64,000 nucleotides of DNA from Clostridiales bacterium (GTDB lineage Bacteria; Bacillota; Clostridia; Peptostreptococcales; Anaerovoracaceae): positions 1,054,001-1,118,000 of the forward strand of contig CP042469.1 of the NCBI GenBank assembly GCA_015243575.1, written 5' to 3'. The notes under the pieces are model-generated. The model did not search any database and was not told the origin of the DNA. It worked only from the letters and a program-made list of their open reading frames with translations. The position numbers and the translations under genes were made by a program. Below, piece by piece: positions 1-7,510 of the stretch (the first letter of the stretch is position 1; every line of letters begins with the position of its first letter).

Positions 1-1
1 G

Positions 2-166
2 CTAAAAGTAAAGAGCCAAAACGAGGTTATGCTGAAAGGCATGGTTGTGGAAGGTTTGCTGTCGATTCAAAGAGGAGATGCTCCCTTCATGCTGAAAGAA
101 AAACTCCTTGCGGTTCTGCCTGCATCGAGACAGGCAAAAATTCTTGAACAATTGAAGAAGGAATAG
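2..166 (+). CDS. motA: Flagellar motor stator protein MotA (3' end only)
   Basis: This is the C-terminal end of MotA, cut by the left edge; 54 codons and the stop are visible. MotA and MotB form the inner-membrane ion channel that powers flagellar rotation. The visible part carries the family's cytoplasmic tail signature (EGLLSIQRGD, then LLAVLPASRQ). The stop lies 13 bases before motB, the standard motA-motB order, so the two are presumably co-transcribed. Which ion is used cannot be told from this fragment. Confidence 0.88.
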   Translation, partial: LKVKSQNEVMLKGMVVEGLLSIQRGDAPFMLKEKLLAVLPASRQAKILEQLKKE

Positions 167-179
167 GGAGTACATAGAT

Positions 180-929
180 ATGTCTAGAAAAAAGAAGCAC
201 ACACAACACGAAGAGGAAGCAGGGGAAGCCTGGCTGCTTCCGTATTCCGATTTAATGACGCTATTATTGGCAGTTTTCATTGTTCTTTTTGCTGTCAGTC
301 AGATTGACGCACAAAAGGCTCAGGATATGTCTGAGCGATTCAGTGAGACGATGATGGACCAAAACTATGTGCAGTCGATGAAGGGCAGCGACAGTACACA
401 GGAGGGAGAGCAGCAAGCCGCTCCCCCACAGCCTGTAACGGAAGAAGAGCAGATGGAAGAGTTGAAGACTGAACTTGACGAAAAGATGACGCAAGAACAT
501 ATGACTGGCTCTGTGTCCACCAGTATTGATAAACGTGGCTTGGTAATCAGTCTGAACAATGCGATGTTCTTTGAGCCGGGCAGTGCGGAAATCAAAAAAG
601 AATATGAAACAACATTGATCGGAATTTCAGATTTGATGGGGAATATCGACAATTATATTCGCGTTGAAGGTCATACCGACAACGTCCCGATGAATTCGGA
701 AATGTATCCATCCAATTGGGACTTGTCCGTAGCAAGAGCCACAAGTGTGGTTCGATTGTTTTACGGTAGATCTGGAGTCGATCCAGAGAAGCTTATTGCG
801 GTGGGATACGGGGAATACAGACCGATTGCTGATAACTCAACAGAAGTGGGTCGGCAGAAAAACAGAAGAATTGATATTATTGTTTTAAACGATAAATATA
901 GTGATCTGGAGCGTTCAATCATTAGATGA
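180..929 (+). CDS. motB: Flagellar motor stator protein MotB
   Basis: MotB is the peptidoglycan-anchored stator subunit paired with MotA. The N-terminus has the MotB plug signature (WLLPYSDLMTLLLAVF, residues 18-33). It lies on a single membrane helix and contains Asp24, the position of the proton- or sodium-carrying aspartate. A charged, Gln/Glu-rich linker (about 65-110) leads to an OmpA-like peptidoglycan-binding domain (about 125-240) with VEGHTDNVP and QKNRRIDI. The length (249 aa) is normal. The ATG follows a GGGAG ribosome site right after the motA stop. A hairpin about 70 bases downstream probably ends the operon. Confidence 0.94.
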   Translation: MSRKKKHTQHEEEAGEAWLLPYSDLMTLLLAVFIVLFAVSQIDAQKAQDMSERFSETMMDQNYVQSMKGSDSTQEGEQQAAPPQPVTEEEQMEELKTELDEKMTQEHMTGSVSTSIDKRGLVISLNNAMFFEPGSAEIKKEYETTLIGISDLMGNIDNYIRVEGHTDNVPMNSEMYPSNWDLSVARATSVVRLFYGRSGVDPEKLIAVGYGEYRPIADNSTEVGRQKNRRIDIIVLNDKYSDLERSIIR

Positions 930-1000
930 TTTTTCCATTATAATCATGTTTATTAAGAATGATTTGTGGTAAATATGTATTAGAATACACTGAAAGTGTC

Positions 1001-1037
1001 TAACGAGGCAGAAGAGTTTGTGACGCCTCGTTATATT
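1001..1037 (+). terminator. Hairpin downstream of motB
   Basis: Arms TAACGAGGC (1001-1009) and GCCTCGTTA (1025-1033) pair perfectly across a 15-base loop and are followed by a T-rich stretch. It is a plausible but weak intrinsic terminator because the loop is long and the T-run short. It separates the mot operon from the HrcA-controlled gene. Confidence 0.5.
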
Positions 1038-1048
1038 TTAAGCTTCGC

Positions 1049-1075
1049 TTAGCACTCTGATGAATAGAGTGCTAA
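1049..1075. promoter_or_regulatory. CIRCE operator (HrcA binding site)
   Basis: TTAGCACTC (1049-1057), 9 bases, then GAGTGCTAA (1067-1075): an exact match to the CIRCE consensus, the operator of the heat-shock repressor HrcA. It lies 84 bases before the DnaJ-like gene at 1159. A TATAAT at 1092-1097 just downstream may be the -10 box. The sequence match is direct; HrcA control of the gene is inferred. Confidence 0.92.
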
Positions 1076-1158
1076 AATGAGGAATTTTGAATATAATAAT
1101 ACTTGATACTGCTATGATCTGCAGCAAGTAAGCCAAAGAATTTGAAGGGGGGATTGCA

Positions 1159-2100
1159 ATGGCGGAAAAACGAGATTATTATGAGGTGCTTGGCTTGAAA
1201 AAAGGTGCTTCCGAGGATGAAATAAAAAAAGCATTTCGGAAAAAAGCCATGCAGTATCATCCTGATAAAAATCCAGGTGATAAACTATCGGAAGAAAAGT
1301 TTAAAGAGGTGAATGAAGCATACGGGATACTGGCCGATCCGGATAAAAAGGACAAATATGATCGCTTTGGATTTGCGGGTGTAGACCCAAATGCAGGGTT
1401 CAGCGGACAAGGTCAAAGCCACCAAGGGTTTCAGCAAGGTCAAGGCGGCTATCAATATCAGAGCTATGGTAATTTTAACGGAGCAGATTTTGACATGTTT
1501 AAGAACTTCTCTGGCAGTGAATTTGAGGATTTGCTCGGCGGTATGTTTGGAGGAGGTGCCTTCGGAAGCTCCCAGCGATCCAATGCACCTAGAAAGGGGT
1601 CGGATCTGCATTCTAATATCACTATCTCTTTTGAGGATGCAGCCTTCGGTTCGAAAAAACAGCTTCGAGTCAATGGCAAAACAATATCGGTTACTGTCCC
1701 GGAGGGAGTTGACAATGGCTCAAAGATTTCTTTAAAAGGTCAGGGGCAGCCTGGTATCAATGGTGGGCCCAATGGAGATCTTATCATAGAGGTTCACGTA
1801 AAGCCTCACAACAGATTTACCAGGAAGGGAGCCGATCTTTATACTGATGTTCCCATAACGTTCATTCAAGCGGCACTTGGCACAAGCATTATCGTACCGA
1901 CATTAAAAGAGAAGGTATCCTACAACGTGCCAGCAGGAACGCAGCCGAATACCGTGTTTCGTCTGAAGGAGAAGGGACTGCGAATTCCTAGAAATAAAAA
2001 AACAGGTGACCTATACGTAAAAGTTGTAGTGGAAATTCCGAAAAACCTTACGGCGGAGCAGATTGGCCTGCTAAAGCAGTTTGAGCAAACGTTGCAATAA
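1159..2100 (+). CDS. DnaJ-like class B Hsp40 co-chaperone (CbpA type)
   Basis: A J-domain co-chaperone that would stimulate DnaK ATPase activity. The J domain is at residues 5-72, with the HPD tripeptide at 34-36. A Gly/Phe/Gln-rich linker (about 75-145) follows, then a two-part C-terminal substrate-binding domain (about 150-310). The CxxCxGxG zinc-finger repeats of true DnaJ are absent, so this is a class B (CbpA/DnaJ2-like) protein; 313 aa fits that class. The ATG follows a strong AGGGGGGA site. A perfect CIRCE operator upstream indicates heat-shock control by HrcA. No grpE, dnaK or hrcA gene is in the window. Confidence 0.93.
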   Translation: MAEKRDYYEVLGLKKGASEDEIKKAFRKKAMQYHPDKNPGDKLSEEKFKEVNEAYGILADPDKKDKYDRFGFAGVDPNAGFSGQGQSHQGFQQGQGGYQYQSYGNFNGADFDMFKNFSGSEFEDLLGGMFGGGAFGSSQRSNAPRKGSDLHSNITISFEDAAFGSKKQLRVNGKTISVTVPEGVDNGSKISLKGQGQPGINGGPNGDLIIEVHVKPHNRFTRKGADLYTDVPITFIQAALGTSIIVPTLKEKVSYNVPAGTQPNTVFRLKEKGLRIPRNKKTGDLYVKVVVEIPKNLTAEQIGLLKQFEQTLQ

Positions 2101-2146
2101 ATCAGAACGCTTCGAATATGAATAGAACATAGGAGGGTATATCAAT

Positions 2147-2476
2147 ATGAAAGATGTTATTTTACTAACCACAAGTACATGTCCTTACTGCAGGATGGCG
2201 AAAGAATTCCTCGTTCAGAACAAAATTCATTTCATAGAAAAGGATGTTAACGCAGACCCGCAAGCTCGTGCAGAAATGACGAAAAGAAAATTCACAGGCG
2301 TTCCTGTATTTCTAATTGGAGAGGATGCGGTATTAGGGCTCGACAGAAACAAGGTTCTGGAATTGATCGATCATCGTCTCGTACAATGCTCAAATTGCGG
2401 CACCTCGGTGCGGGTACCTACTGGGCAGGGCAAAATCAACGCGAAATGCCCCAAATGCAAATCGGAACTGAAATAA
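2147..2476 (+). CDS. Glutaredoxin-like protein fused to a C-terminal zinc ribbon
   Basis: Residues 1-75 form a NrdH/YruB-type glutaredoxin fold with the redox motif CPYC (12-15) and the cis-proline segment TGVPVFLIG. Residues 80-109 add a small rubredoxin/zinc-ribbon-like module with two CxxC pairs (CSNC and CPKC). The domain order is plain in the sequence. The first part suggests a thiol-disulfide reductase; the role of the metal ribbon is unknown, perhaps target binding. The ATG follows an AGGAGGG site 46 bases after the DnaJ-like gene, so it may share the HrcA-controlled transcript. The substrate cannot be told. Confidence 0.85.
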   Translation: MKDVILLTTSTCPYCRMAKEFLVQNKIHFIEKDVNADPQARAEMTKRKFTGVPVFLIGEDAVLGLDRNKVLELIDHRLVQCSNCGTSVRVPTGQGKINAKCPKCKSELK

Positions 2477-2549
2477 AAACTTGAGCTTAGTTTCGGAACG
2501 TTGTATGATTTGAATAAGATTATTCATAAGATGAAGCGGAGGATTCATA

Positions 2550-3020
2550 ATGTTTCGAAAAATGAGGCTTGAATCGAATCAGACTACTGAAGAAGAAGTA
2601 ATAGAAATGCTGAATGGGGCTACCAATGGTGTGCTTGCAGTGCAAGGGGATGAAGGGTATCCCTACACGGTACCGTTGAGCTTTGCCTATCAAGATGGAA
2701 AGATCTATTTTCACAGTACTGCAGAAACCAGTCATAAGATCGAATCGATCAGCAAGAATCCAAAGGTATCGTTCTGTGTTGTCACTCAGGATCAAATATT
2801 GCCTGAAGCATTCAACACACTGTATCGGAGTGTTGTTCTTTTTGGGAAAGCACGAGTTTTGACAGAACCTGCTGATATCGCCCGGGGGATTCGGCCGATT
2901 GTCTCGAAATACTCAGGAGAATTTATGAAGGAAGCTGGAGCATATATGAAGGCAGAGGCGGGTAAGTTTTGCGTCGTAGAAATTGAAATCGAACATATGA
3001 CCGGTAAGGCCGGAAGTTGA
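2550..3020 (+). CDS. Pyridoxamine 5'-phosphate oxidase-family flavin-binding protein (NimA-like)
   Basis: A 156-aa split-barrel protein of the PNPOx-like/NimA family, typically dimers that bind FMN or another flavin and reduce small molecules. Family features are the N-terminal RKM(R) and GVLAVQGDEGYPYTVPLSF, the strand DGKIYFHSTAETSHK that contacts the flavin phosphate, NPKVSFCVV, and YRSVVLFGKARVL. The ATG follows a GCGGAGG site. It is the last gene before a strong terminator. NimA homologues are often named nitroimidazole-resistance proteins by similarity only; nothing here shows that activity. Confidence 0.85.
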   Translation: MFRKMRLESNQTTEEEVIEMLNGATNGVLAVQGDEGYPYTVPLSFAYQDGKIYFHSTAETSHKIESISKNPKVSFCVVTQDQILPEAFNTLYRSVVLFGKARVLTEPADIARGIRPIVSKYSGEFMKEAGAYMKAEAGKFCVVEIEIEHMTGKAGS

Positions 3021-3030
3021 GAAACATGGA

Positions 3031-3067
3031 GGCATCCGCTCAAAATGGCCGGATGCCTTTTTGTTTG
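3031..3067 (+). terminator. Intrinsic terminator after the NimA-like gene
   Basis: A perfect 8-bp stem, GGCATCCG (3031-3038) with CGGATGCC (3050-3057), is followed at once by TTTTTTTG. It is a textbook Rho-independent terminator. The T-run leads directly into the -35 box of the next promoter. Confidence 0.9.
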
Positions 3068-3094
3068 ACAAAACTATGAATTAGGCTTTATAAT
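3065..3094 (+). promoter_or_regulatory. Consensus sigma-A promoter with long leader
   Basis: TTGACA (3065-3070), 18 bases, TATAAT (3089-3094): both hexamers are perfect. Transcription would start near 3101, leaving a leader of about 245 bases before the CsoR-family gene at 3349. The gene-free stretch 3021-3348 holds this promoter, the preceding terminator and an inverted repeat at 3175-3197. A second TATAAT is at 3237-3242, without a convincing -35. No ORF of note was seen in it. Confidence 0.75.
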
Positions 3095-3174
3095 GATTTA
3101 TATACGTTGTCATGAAGACAGCTTGAAGGGTCATACGATCTAACAATAATAATTCGATGTAAAAACAAATATTG

Positions 3175-3197
3175 TCGATTATTACATTTATAATCGA
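3175..3197. repeat. Inverted repeat in the leader of the His-rich csoR gene
   Basis: TCGATTAT (3175-3182) and ATAATCGA (3190-3197) form perfect 8-base arms around 7 bases. It could be an operator or a small hairpin. It does not resemble the GC-rich CsoR boxes found near 32.7-33.2 kb. Confidence 0.45.
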
Positions 3198-3348
3198 AAT
3201 AAAAAAGCAAGTATAGTCGAAATTCGGCTATGGTTTTATAATAGGTCCAGTGATACAGTACCATGAAGGTGCGTGGCTTTCCAGAAATAAAGGCCATGAT
3301 ACTTGATGGTATTTTTTTATACGCGACATTTGAAAGAGGAGAAGATCA

Positions 3349-3777
3349 ATGGTTGAAAAGAGGATACAAACGAAAAACCATGCTAAAACCCACATTTGTA
3401 ACAATGCCCGTGTCCATACACATGGCAATGATCATGACCACACACGTGACAATGACAATAACTACACCCACACCCATAACGATACCAATACATATCACAC
3501 CCATACCCATACCCATACCCATCATAACACCAAGGCGGTTTTGAACCGTTTGTCCAGAGCAATCGGTCACATGGAAGCGGTAAAACGTATGGTGGAGGAC
3601 GGCAAGGATTGCAGTGAAGTGCTGATCCAGCTGTCAGCAGTTATCGCAGCGCTTCACAACACCGGAAAAGTGATTCTCTCAGATCATATCTCCCATTGTA
3701 TTGTAGATGCGGTGGAAACCGGTGACAAAAAAGCAATCGAAAATTTGAATATCGCAATTTCAAGGTTTATTAAATAG
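3349..3777 (+). CDS. CsoR/RcnR-family metal-sensing repressor with His-rich N-terminal extension
   Basis: Residues 62-142 are a typical all-helical CsoR-family (DUF156) domain. Cys88, His113 and Cys117 have the exact spacing (25 and 29) of the copper ligands Cys36, His61 and Cys65 of CsoR; His116 is a further possible ligand. The first 60 residues are an unusual metal-binding-like tail with about 16 histidines, many as His-Thr repeats. The ATG at 3349 has an AGAGGAG site 8 bases upstream, so the tail is likely translated. No metal transporter sits beside it: the downstream neighbour is a convergent DUF421 gene. Copper is suggested by the ligands, but the tail would also suit nickel, cobalt or zinc. 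Confidence 0.85.
   Translation: MVEKRIQTKNHAKTHICNNARVHTHGNDHDHTRDNDNNYTHTHNDTNTYHTHTHTHTHHNTKAVLNRLSRAIGHMEAVKRMVEDGKDCSEVLIQLSAVIAALHNTGKVILSDHISHCIVDAVETGDKKAIENLNIAISRFIK
3499..3522 (+). repeat. Hexanucleotide microsatellite ACCCAT x4 inside the CsoR-family gene
   Basis: Four exact tandem copies of ACCCAT encode the alternating His-Thr run in the N-terminal tail. Six-base units keep the frame, so slippage would change the number of histidines without breaking the gene. Confidence 0.85.
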
Positions 3778-3922
3778 TCAAAATTGGGTTATCAAAATGA
3801 AGTTTAGAAGATTACGATCAGCTCATCCAAACACAGCTGAATAGGCAGCGGGATTTAGTGCACTGGAAAAGTTAGCTGAAGAAGTTCTCAAGAGAAATCC
3901 TGGTATTATCTTTCCAATAATA

Positions 3923-4636
3923 TTAAAGATCGAATTTATCATTGAAATTATCAGTTTCAGTCATTTTCGATACGAATAATTTCCCTTCGGGAGTGCAGTC
4001 TGCAAAGAAAACCTCGCTGTAATTTTGAACGTCAAATTGTGCCAACTGCTTTGCCAGCCAAGCTTTATCATGGTTCAGCTGCTTGAGATTGCCCTCCTGG
4101 AGCTTGCCGTCGATGATGAGCGGTACGGCCAGATTCTTCTGCTCCGCTTTCAGCTTCATGTCTGAGGGCGTTACCGGCAGGAATTCTGGCTTTTTTAATA
4201 CGCTGATATTGCCGCTGCCTTCTATGATGGCAAATTCAACCTCATTCAAATCAAAGATATCCTTTTCCCTGAGCGCCATCATGACATTTTCCACCGGATA
4301 TTTCAGTCGTTTCATGTTGGATTTGATGAACTGACCATTCTGAATCACAACGGTTGGGCCGAAGGTGATCTTCCGGGCGATTTTTTTATTATATAAAAGA
4401 ACACAGCTCACCAGGTATTGAAGTACAATGATGAGGACCACTGCAAATAAGGTGGGGAGATGGGGAACATCCGGTTCGGCAATATCGGCTCCAATGACGC
4501 TTCCTATAACGATGATGGAAAGGAAGTCATAGACAGGAAGCTCGCTGAGCTTGCGCCTGCCTGTTTTTAAAATTAAGAAAAGAAACAGTGCCATTATAGA
4601 AACAATTCTGAGCGTGATGATAAGATATATCATCAT
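3923..4636 (-). CDS. DUF421 (YetF/YrbG-like) membrane protein
   Basis: A 237-aa protein with two or three N-terminal membrane helices (about residues 1-75). A cytoplasmic DUF421 domain follows, with the family landmarks GRRKLSELPVYDFLSIIVIGSVIG, GPTVVIQNGQ and LREKDIFDLNEVEFAIIEGSGNISV. The biochemical role is unknown; in Bacillus, relatives have been tied to spore or membrane traits. The start is set at 4636 (MMIYLI), which has an AAAGGCGG site 8 bases upstream; a longer reading from 4669 lacks one. It is convergent with the CsoR-family gene and stands alone. Confidence 0.85.
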   Translation of the reverse strand: MMIYLIITLRIVSIMALFLFLILKTGRRKLSELPVYDFLSIIVIGSVIGADIAEPDVPHLPTLFAVVLIIVLQYLVSCVLLYNKKIARKITFGPTVVIQNGQFIKSNMKRLKYPVENVMMALREKDIFDLNEVEFAIIEGSGNISVLKKPEFLPVTPSDMKLKAEQKNLAVPLIIDGKLQEGNLKQLNHDKAWLAKQLAQFDVQNYSEVFFADCTPEGKLFVSKMTETDNFNDKFDL

Positions 4637-4770
4637 TGGTTTTACCGCCTTTCTACAGGACCGCAGCACATCAAGGTCCTCTCATAATAGATACAATTCT
4701 TTTACAAGCCATTTTATTGATTATGGACAGAACTTATAATTCTAAAGCAGCATTAAAATTCCAAAGCAAC

Positions 4771-4799
4771 CTGACATACATTGAGATTCATGCTATAAT
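4771..4799 (+). promoter_or_regulatory. Sigma-A promoter of the FAD oxidoreductase operon
   Basis: CTGACA (4771-4776), 17 bases, TATAAT (4794-4799). It lies about 100 bases before the TTG start at 4898 and in the divergent gap from the DUF421 gene. The leader includes an unused AAAGGAGGG near 4855-4863. Confidence 0.65.
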
Positions 4800-4897
4800 G
4801 ATCCCAACAATTTACATACAGGCTTTGGAGTGTTGGAAGAATTCAATATTGCCAAAGGAGGGTATGTTCGGAAAAAATAACATTGGAGGCGATTATT

Positions 4898-6385
4898 TTG
4901 CCAAAATCAATCATTATCATCGGCGCAGGGATGGGCGGTTTGACTGCGGGAATTTATGGACAGAAAAACGGATTTGAAACGAGAATCTATGAGATGAATC
5001 ATAGGCCCGGGGGTCAATGCACCTCGTGGAAGCGCGGTGAATATACCTTTGATGCCTGCATCCACCATCTTATGGGTTGCGCACCAAAATCAAAGCTGAA
5101 TATGTTCTGGCGTGAGATCGGAGCAATGTCGGCAAATTTTGTCAGGACAAAGGAATGTGTCAGTGTAGCATCTTCCGATGGAACCGTATTTTATGATTAT
5201 TACGATCCCGATGAATTGGAAAAACATCTTCTCCAGCTTTCTCCTCAGGACAAGGGTGTCATCAGCGAATATATTCAAGGGATTCGCAAAGCATCCAAAT
5301 TCGATATGACCGGAAATCTGATCATGGGAAATTATCTGGGAATTCTGCTTCATTTACCCGCTGTACTTGGAAACATGAAGTGGTTTAAAGTCAGCATGGG
5401 ACAATTTGCCGAGCGTTTTCGTGATCCATTTTTAAAAAAAGCGTTTCCTCTGCTGGTCTACTCCAATCCAGAAGTGCCGGTATTTCTGCATATGATGCGT
5501 CATGCATCAGGCTACAAGCGAGATATCGCTTGGCCTATTGGTGCCAGCAATGCTTTTGTAGCTGGAATTGTGAAACAATATGAGGGACTGGGCGGAAAAA
5601 TCCATCTGCGCAGAAAGGTAGAGAAAATCATCACAGAGCATGGCAGAGCTGTTGGAATCAGACTTGCTGACGGCACTGAGGAATTTGCAGATATCGTCAT
5701 TTCCAACGCGGACGGACGGAAAACACTGCTGGAACTGCTTGACGGAAGCTTTATGGATGATACGCTTCGTTCGTATTGTGCCGAGCCTGCTGATCTGTCC
5801 GAGTTTGCAGTTACAGTTTACATTGGCGTGAACCGTGATCTTACAAAGGAGCCATCCAGCATGATTTTGCTTCTGGATGAACCTGTAACTCTGGGAGATC
5901 AGATCTTTAACTCACTGGAGATGCAGGCTTATGGCTTCGACAAGACCATGGCGCCGGAGGGAAAAGGTGTGATCAAGGTTGAGTTTCGATCTACTTATTC
6001 CTATTGGAAAGAACTTTCTTCAAACAAAGAAGACTACAATGCAGAAAAGAAAAAGACAGCAGATCGGGTGATTGGGCTGCTTGAAGCCAGATTTCCCGGT
6101 ATCAAGGAACAGGTAGAAGCGGTGGATGTATCCACACTGCTGACCTGGGAGCGATTTATGGGCGGAACCCATGGCTTTAACAATGCACCAAGCAAGGAAC
6201 CGGATTTTATCAGCAGCATGGTGAGTCCTAAGGGGATGACGGTTCCCGGACTAAAGAATTTTTATTTTACGGGAATTTGGACGACGGGAGCTGGTGCATT
6301 ATTTCTCAATGCCTTGTCCGGCAAGAAGGCTATTAAAAAGATCTGTAAAGAAAACGGAATGAAGTTTCAAACTGAAGATAAATAA
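4898..6385 (+). CDS. FAD/NAD(P)-dependent oxidoreductase, phytoene desaturase/CrtISO-like
   Basis: A 495-aa flavoprotein of the carotenoid isomerase/phytoene desaturase/retinol saturase superfamily. The N-terminal dinucleotide motif IIIIGAGMGGLTAGIYG is followed by GGQCTSWKRGEYTFD, typical of the CrtI group. A C-terminal FAD motif (about 455-480) reads NFYFTGIWTTGAGALFLNALSGK. The start is the TTG at 4898, 8 bases after GGAGG (4885-4889); an upstream in-frame TTG overlaps that site and is unlikely. The substrate is unknown, as no carotenoid synthesis genes are near. A lipoprotein gene follows 13 bases downstream, probably in the same operon. Confidence 0.85.
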   Translation: MPKSIIIIGAGMGGLTAGIYGQKNGFETRIYEMNHRPGGQCTSWKRGEYTFDACIHHLMGCAPKSKLNMFWREIGAMSANFVRTKECVSVASSDGTVFYDYYDPDELEKHLLQLSPQDKGVISEYIQGIRKASKFDMTGNLIMGNYLGILLHLPAVLGNMKWFKVSMGQFAERFRDPFLKKAFPLLVYSNPEVPVFLHMMRHASGYKRDIAWPIGASNAFVAGIVKQYEGLGGKIHLRRKVEKIITEHGRAVGIRLADGTEEFADIVISNADGRKTLLELLDGSFMDDTLRSYCAEPADLSEFAVTVYIGVNRDLTKEPSSMILLLDEPVTLGDQIFNSLEMQAYGFDKTMAPEGKGVIKVEFRSTYSYWKELSSNKEDYNAEKKKTADRVIGLLEARFPGIKEQVEAVDVSTLLTWERFMGGTHGFNNAPSKEPDFISSMVSPKGMTVPGLKNFYFTGIWTTGAGALFLNALSGKKAIKKICKENGMKFQTEDK

Positions 6386-6398
6386 AAGGGGAATGTTT

Positions 6399-7001
6399 AT
6401 GAAAAAGACGACAGTGGGAAGAGCCGCATTACTGATTGCTATGATGCTTTTTATTCTGTTTGCTGTTTCTGGGTGTGCAAAAGGCAATCAAATAGAATTG
6501 CGCAAGCTGCCAAAGGATTACAGCCTCGAAGATGCAAAAAAGGATGGCTGCGTTGTCTTCGAGGATCTCGATATTACATCAGGTCAAAGCACATGGGACG
6601 ATTTTATCGCCACGACGGAAAAAAAGGAACCTGCAAGCGTAAGAATAGCATATTACTATACTCTGGGTGATAAGTCGAAATATGCTTCAGAGTATTATGA
6701 GGAAATAAAGGATGATTATCCGATACTCTATATTCAAGAGCTGCGATATGATGGTGATTCCTATATTCTCGATGTAAATGAAGAAGAGGGGCAAGTTATC
6801 TCCCATGAGTATCTATATCTTTTAAGATATGAAGGAAAGCCGGACAGCCCAAATGCAATCTTTACCGATTATGTGTATTATGTACTTGTAAATGATCCGA
6901 ATGTAACGTGGGATGAACTAGAAAAGGGAATGCTGAGTTCCGATTTAGGCGATCATATCGATCATCGTCTTGTCTATTCTGATCTAAAATTTAGAGAATA
7001 G
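6399..7001 (+). CDS. Putative lipoprotein of unknown function
   Basis: A 200-aa protein with a clear lipoprotein signal peptide: basic MKKTTVGR, a hydrophobic stretch, then the lipobox AVSGC with Cys26 as the predicted lipidated residue. The mature part is acidic and rich in Tyr and Asp, with no family I recognise. The ATG at 6399 has an AAAGGGGA site at the right distance; the ATG at 6393 is too close. It follows the FAD oxidoreductase by 13 bases and is likely co-transcribed, but no functional link is evident. Expected location is the outer face of the cytoplasmic membrane. Confidence 0.75.
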   Translation: MKKTTVGRAALLIAMMLFILFAVSGCAKGNQIELRKLPKDYSLEDAKKDGCVVFEDLDITSGQSTWDDFIATTEKKEPASVRIAYYYTLGDKSKYASEYYEEIKDDYPILYIQELRYDGDSYILDVNEEEGQVISHEYLYLLRYEGKPDSPNAIFTDYVYYVLVNDPNVTWDELEKGMLSSDLGDHIDHRLVYSDLKFRE

Positions 7002-7096
7002 GCAGAAAAAAGTCGAATAAAATCGATGAATCTGAACAGATCGTTTGAAAAGTTTCGAAGCAAATTAAAAAATACTAAAATATTTTCGAAAAAGTA

Positions 7097-7125
7097 TTGC
7101 ATTCTTTATCTGTATGTATTATATT
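7097..7125 (+). promoter_or_regulatory. Sigma-A promoter for the zinc-ribbon gene
   Basis: TTGCAT (7097-7102), 17 bases, TATATT (7120-7125). It would give a leader of about 120 bases before the gene at 7251. Confidence 0.55.
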
Positions 7126-7250
7126 GGTAAAGGTAGTAATAATACTACTTGATATGGGTTAATAAATTCTGACAATACTTCTTTGAATTATTTCGAGAAC
7201 GATGTCTGTGATTCGTGAAATCCCAAAGTAAATCAAAGGAGGTCAAGAGA

Positions 7251-7427
7251 ATGGCTGATAAAAAAATTACATGCAAAGACTGCGGAACAGAGTTCATCTT
7301 CACAGAAAATGAGCAGGCATTTTACAAGGAAAAGGGTTTTGATAACGAACCTCAGAGATGCCAGCCCTGCAGAGCGGCAAAAAAACAGCAGATGAGAAAT
7401 AATAGAGGCAATGGAAACAGATATTAA
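7251..7427 (+). CDS. Small zinc-ribbon protein
   Basis: A 58-aa basic protein with one treble-clef/zinc-ribbon: CKDC (11-14) and CQPC with the second pair inside RCQPCRAAKK. The spacing and the FIFTENEQAFYKEKGF core match the widespread small zinc-ribbon family (PF13451-like). The role is unknown, perhaps nucleic-acid or ribosome-associated given the basic tail (KQQMRNNRGNGNRY). The ATG at 7251 follows AAAGGAGG. It is monocistronic between a promoter at 7097 and a hairpin at 7451. Confidence 0.85.
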   Translation: MADKKITCKDCGTEFIFTENEQAFYKEKGFDNEPQRCQPCRAAKKQQMRNNRGNGNRY

Positions 7428-7450
7428 TAGAACTGTTGTAAGCTAGCATT

Positions 7451-7485
7451 AAAAGTGGATTGTTTAATCCACTTTTCTATTTTTA
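7451..7485 (+). terminator. Intrinsic terminator between the zinc-ribbon gene and infC
   Basis: A perfect 11-bp stem, AAAAGTGGATT (7451-7461) with AATCCACTTTT (7466-7476), has a 4-base loop and is followed by CTATTTTTA. It ends only about 25 bases before the infC start, so it could also act as an attenuator in the infC leader. Confidence 0.8.
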
Positions 7486-7510
7486 GAGGATGTTTTTGGA
7501 GGTGTTCAAT

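Noticed and set aside
3499-3522. Short tandem repeats near 3.5 kb as a CRISPR array
   Set aside because: Units are six bases with no spacers and lie inside a reading frame.
3778-3922. Coding-looking fragment in the gap before the DUF421 gene (EDYDQLIQTQLNRQRD)
   Set aside because: Only about 23 codons between stops, no start or family; perhaps a trace of a lost gene but not supportable.
4864-4977. Short reading frame before the FAD oxidoreductase gene (MFGKNNIGG...)
   Set aside because: AAAGGAGGG is only one or two bases from its ATG, and it overlaps the real gene in another frame.
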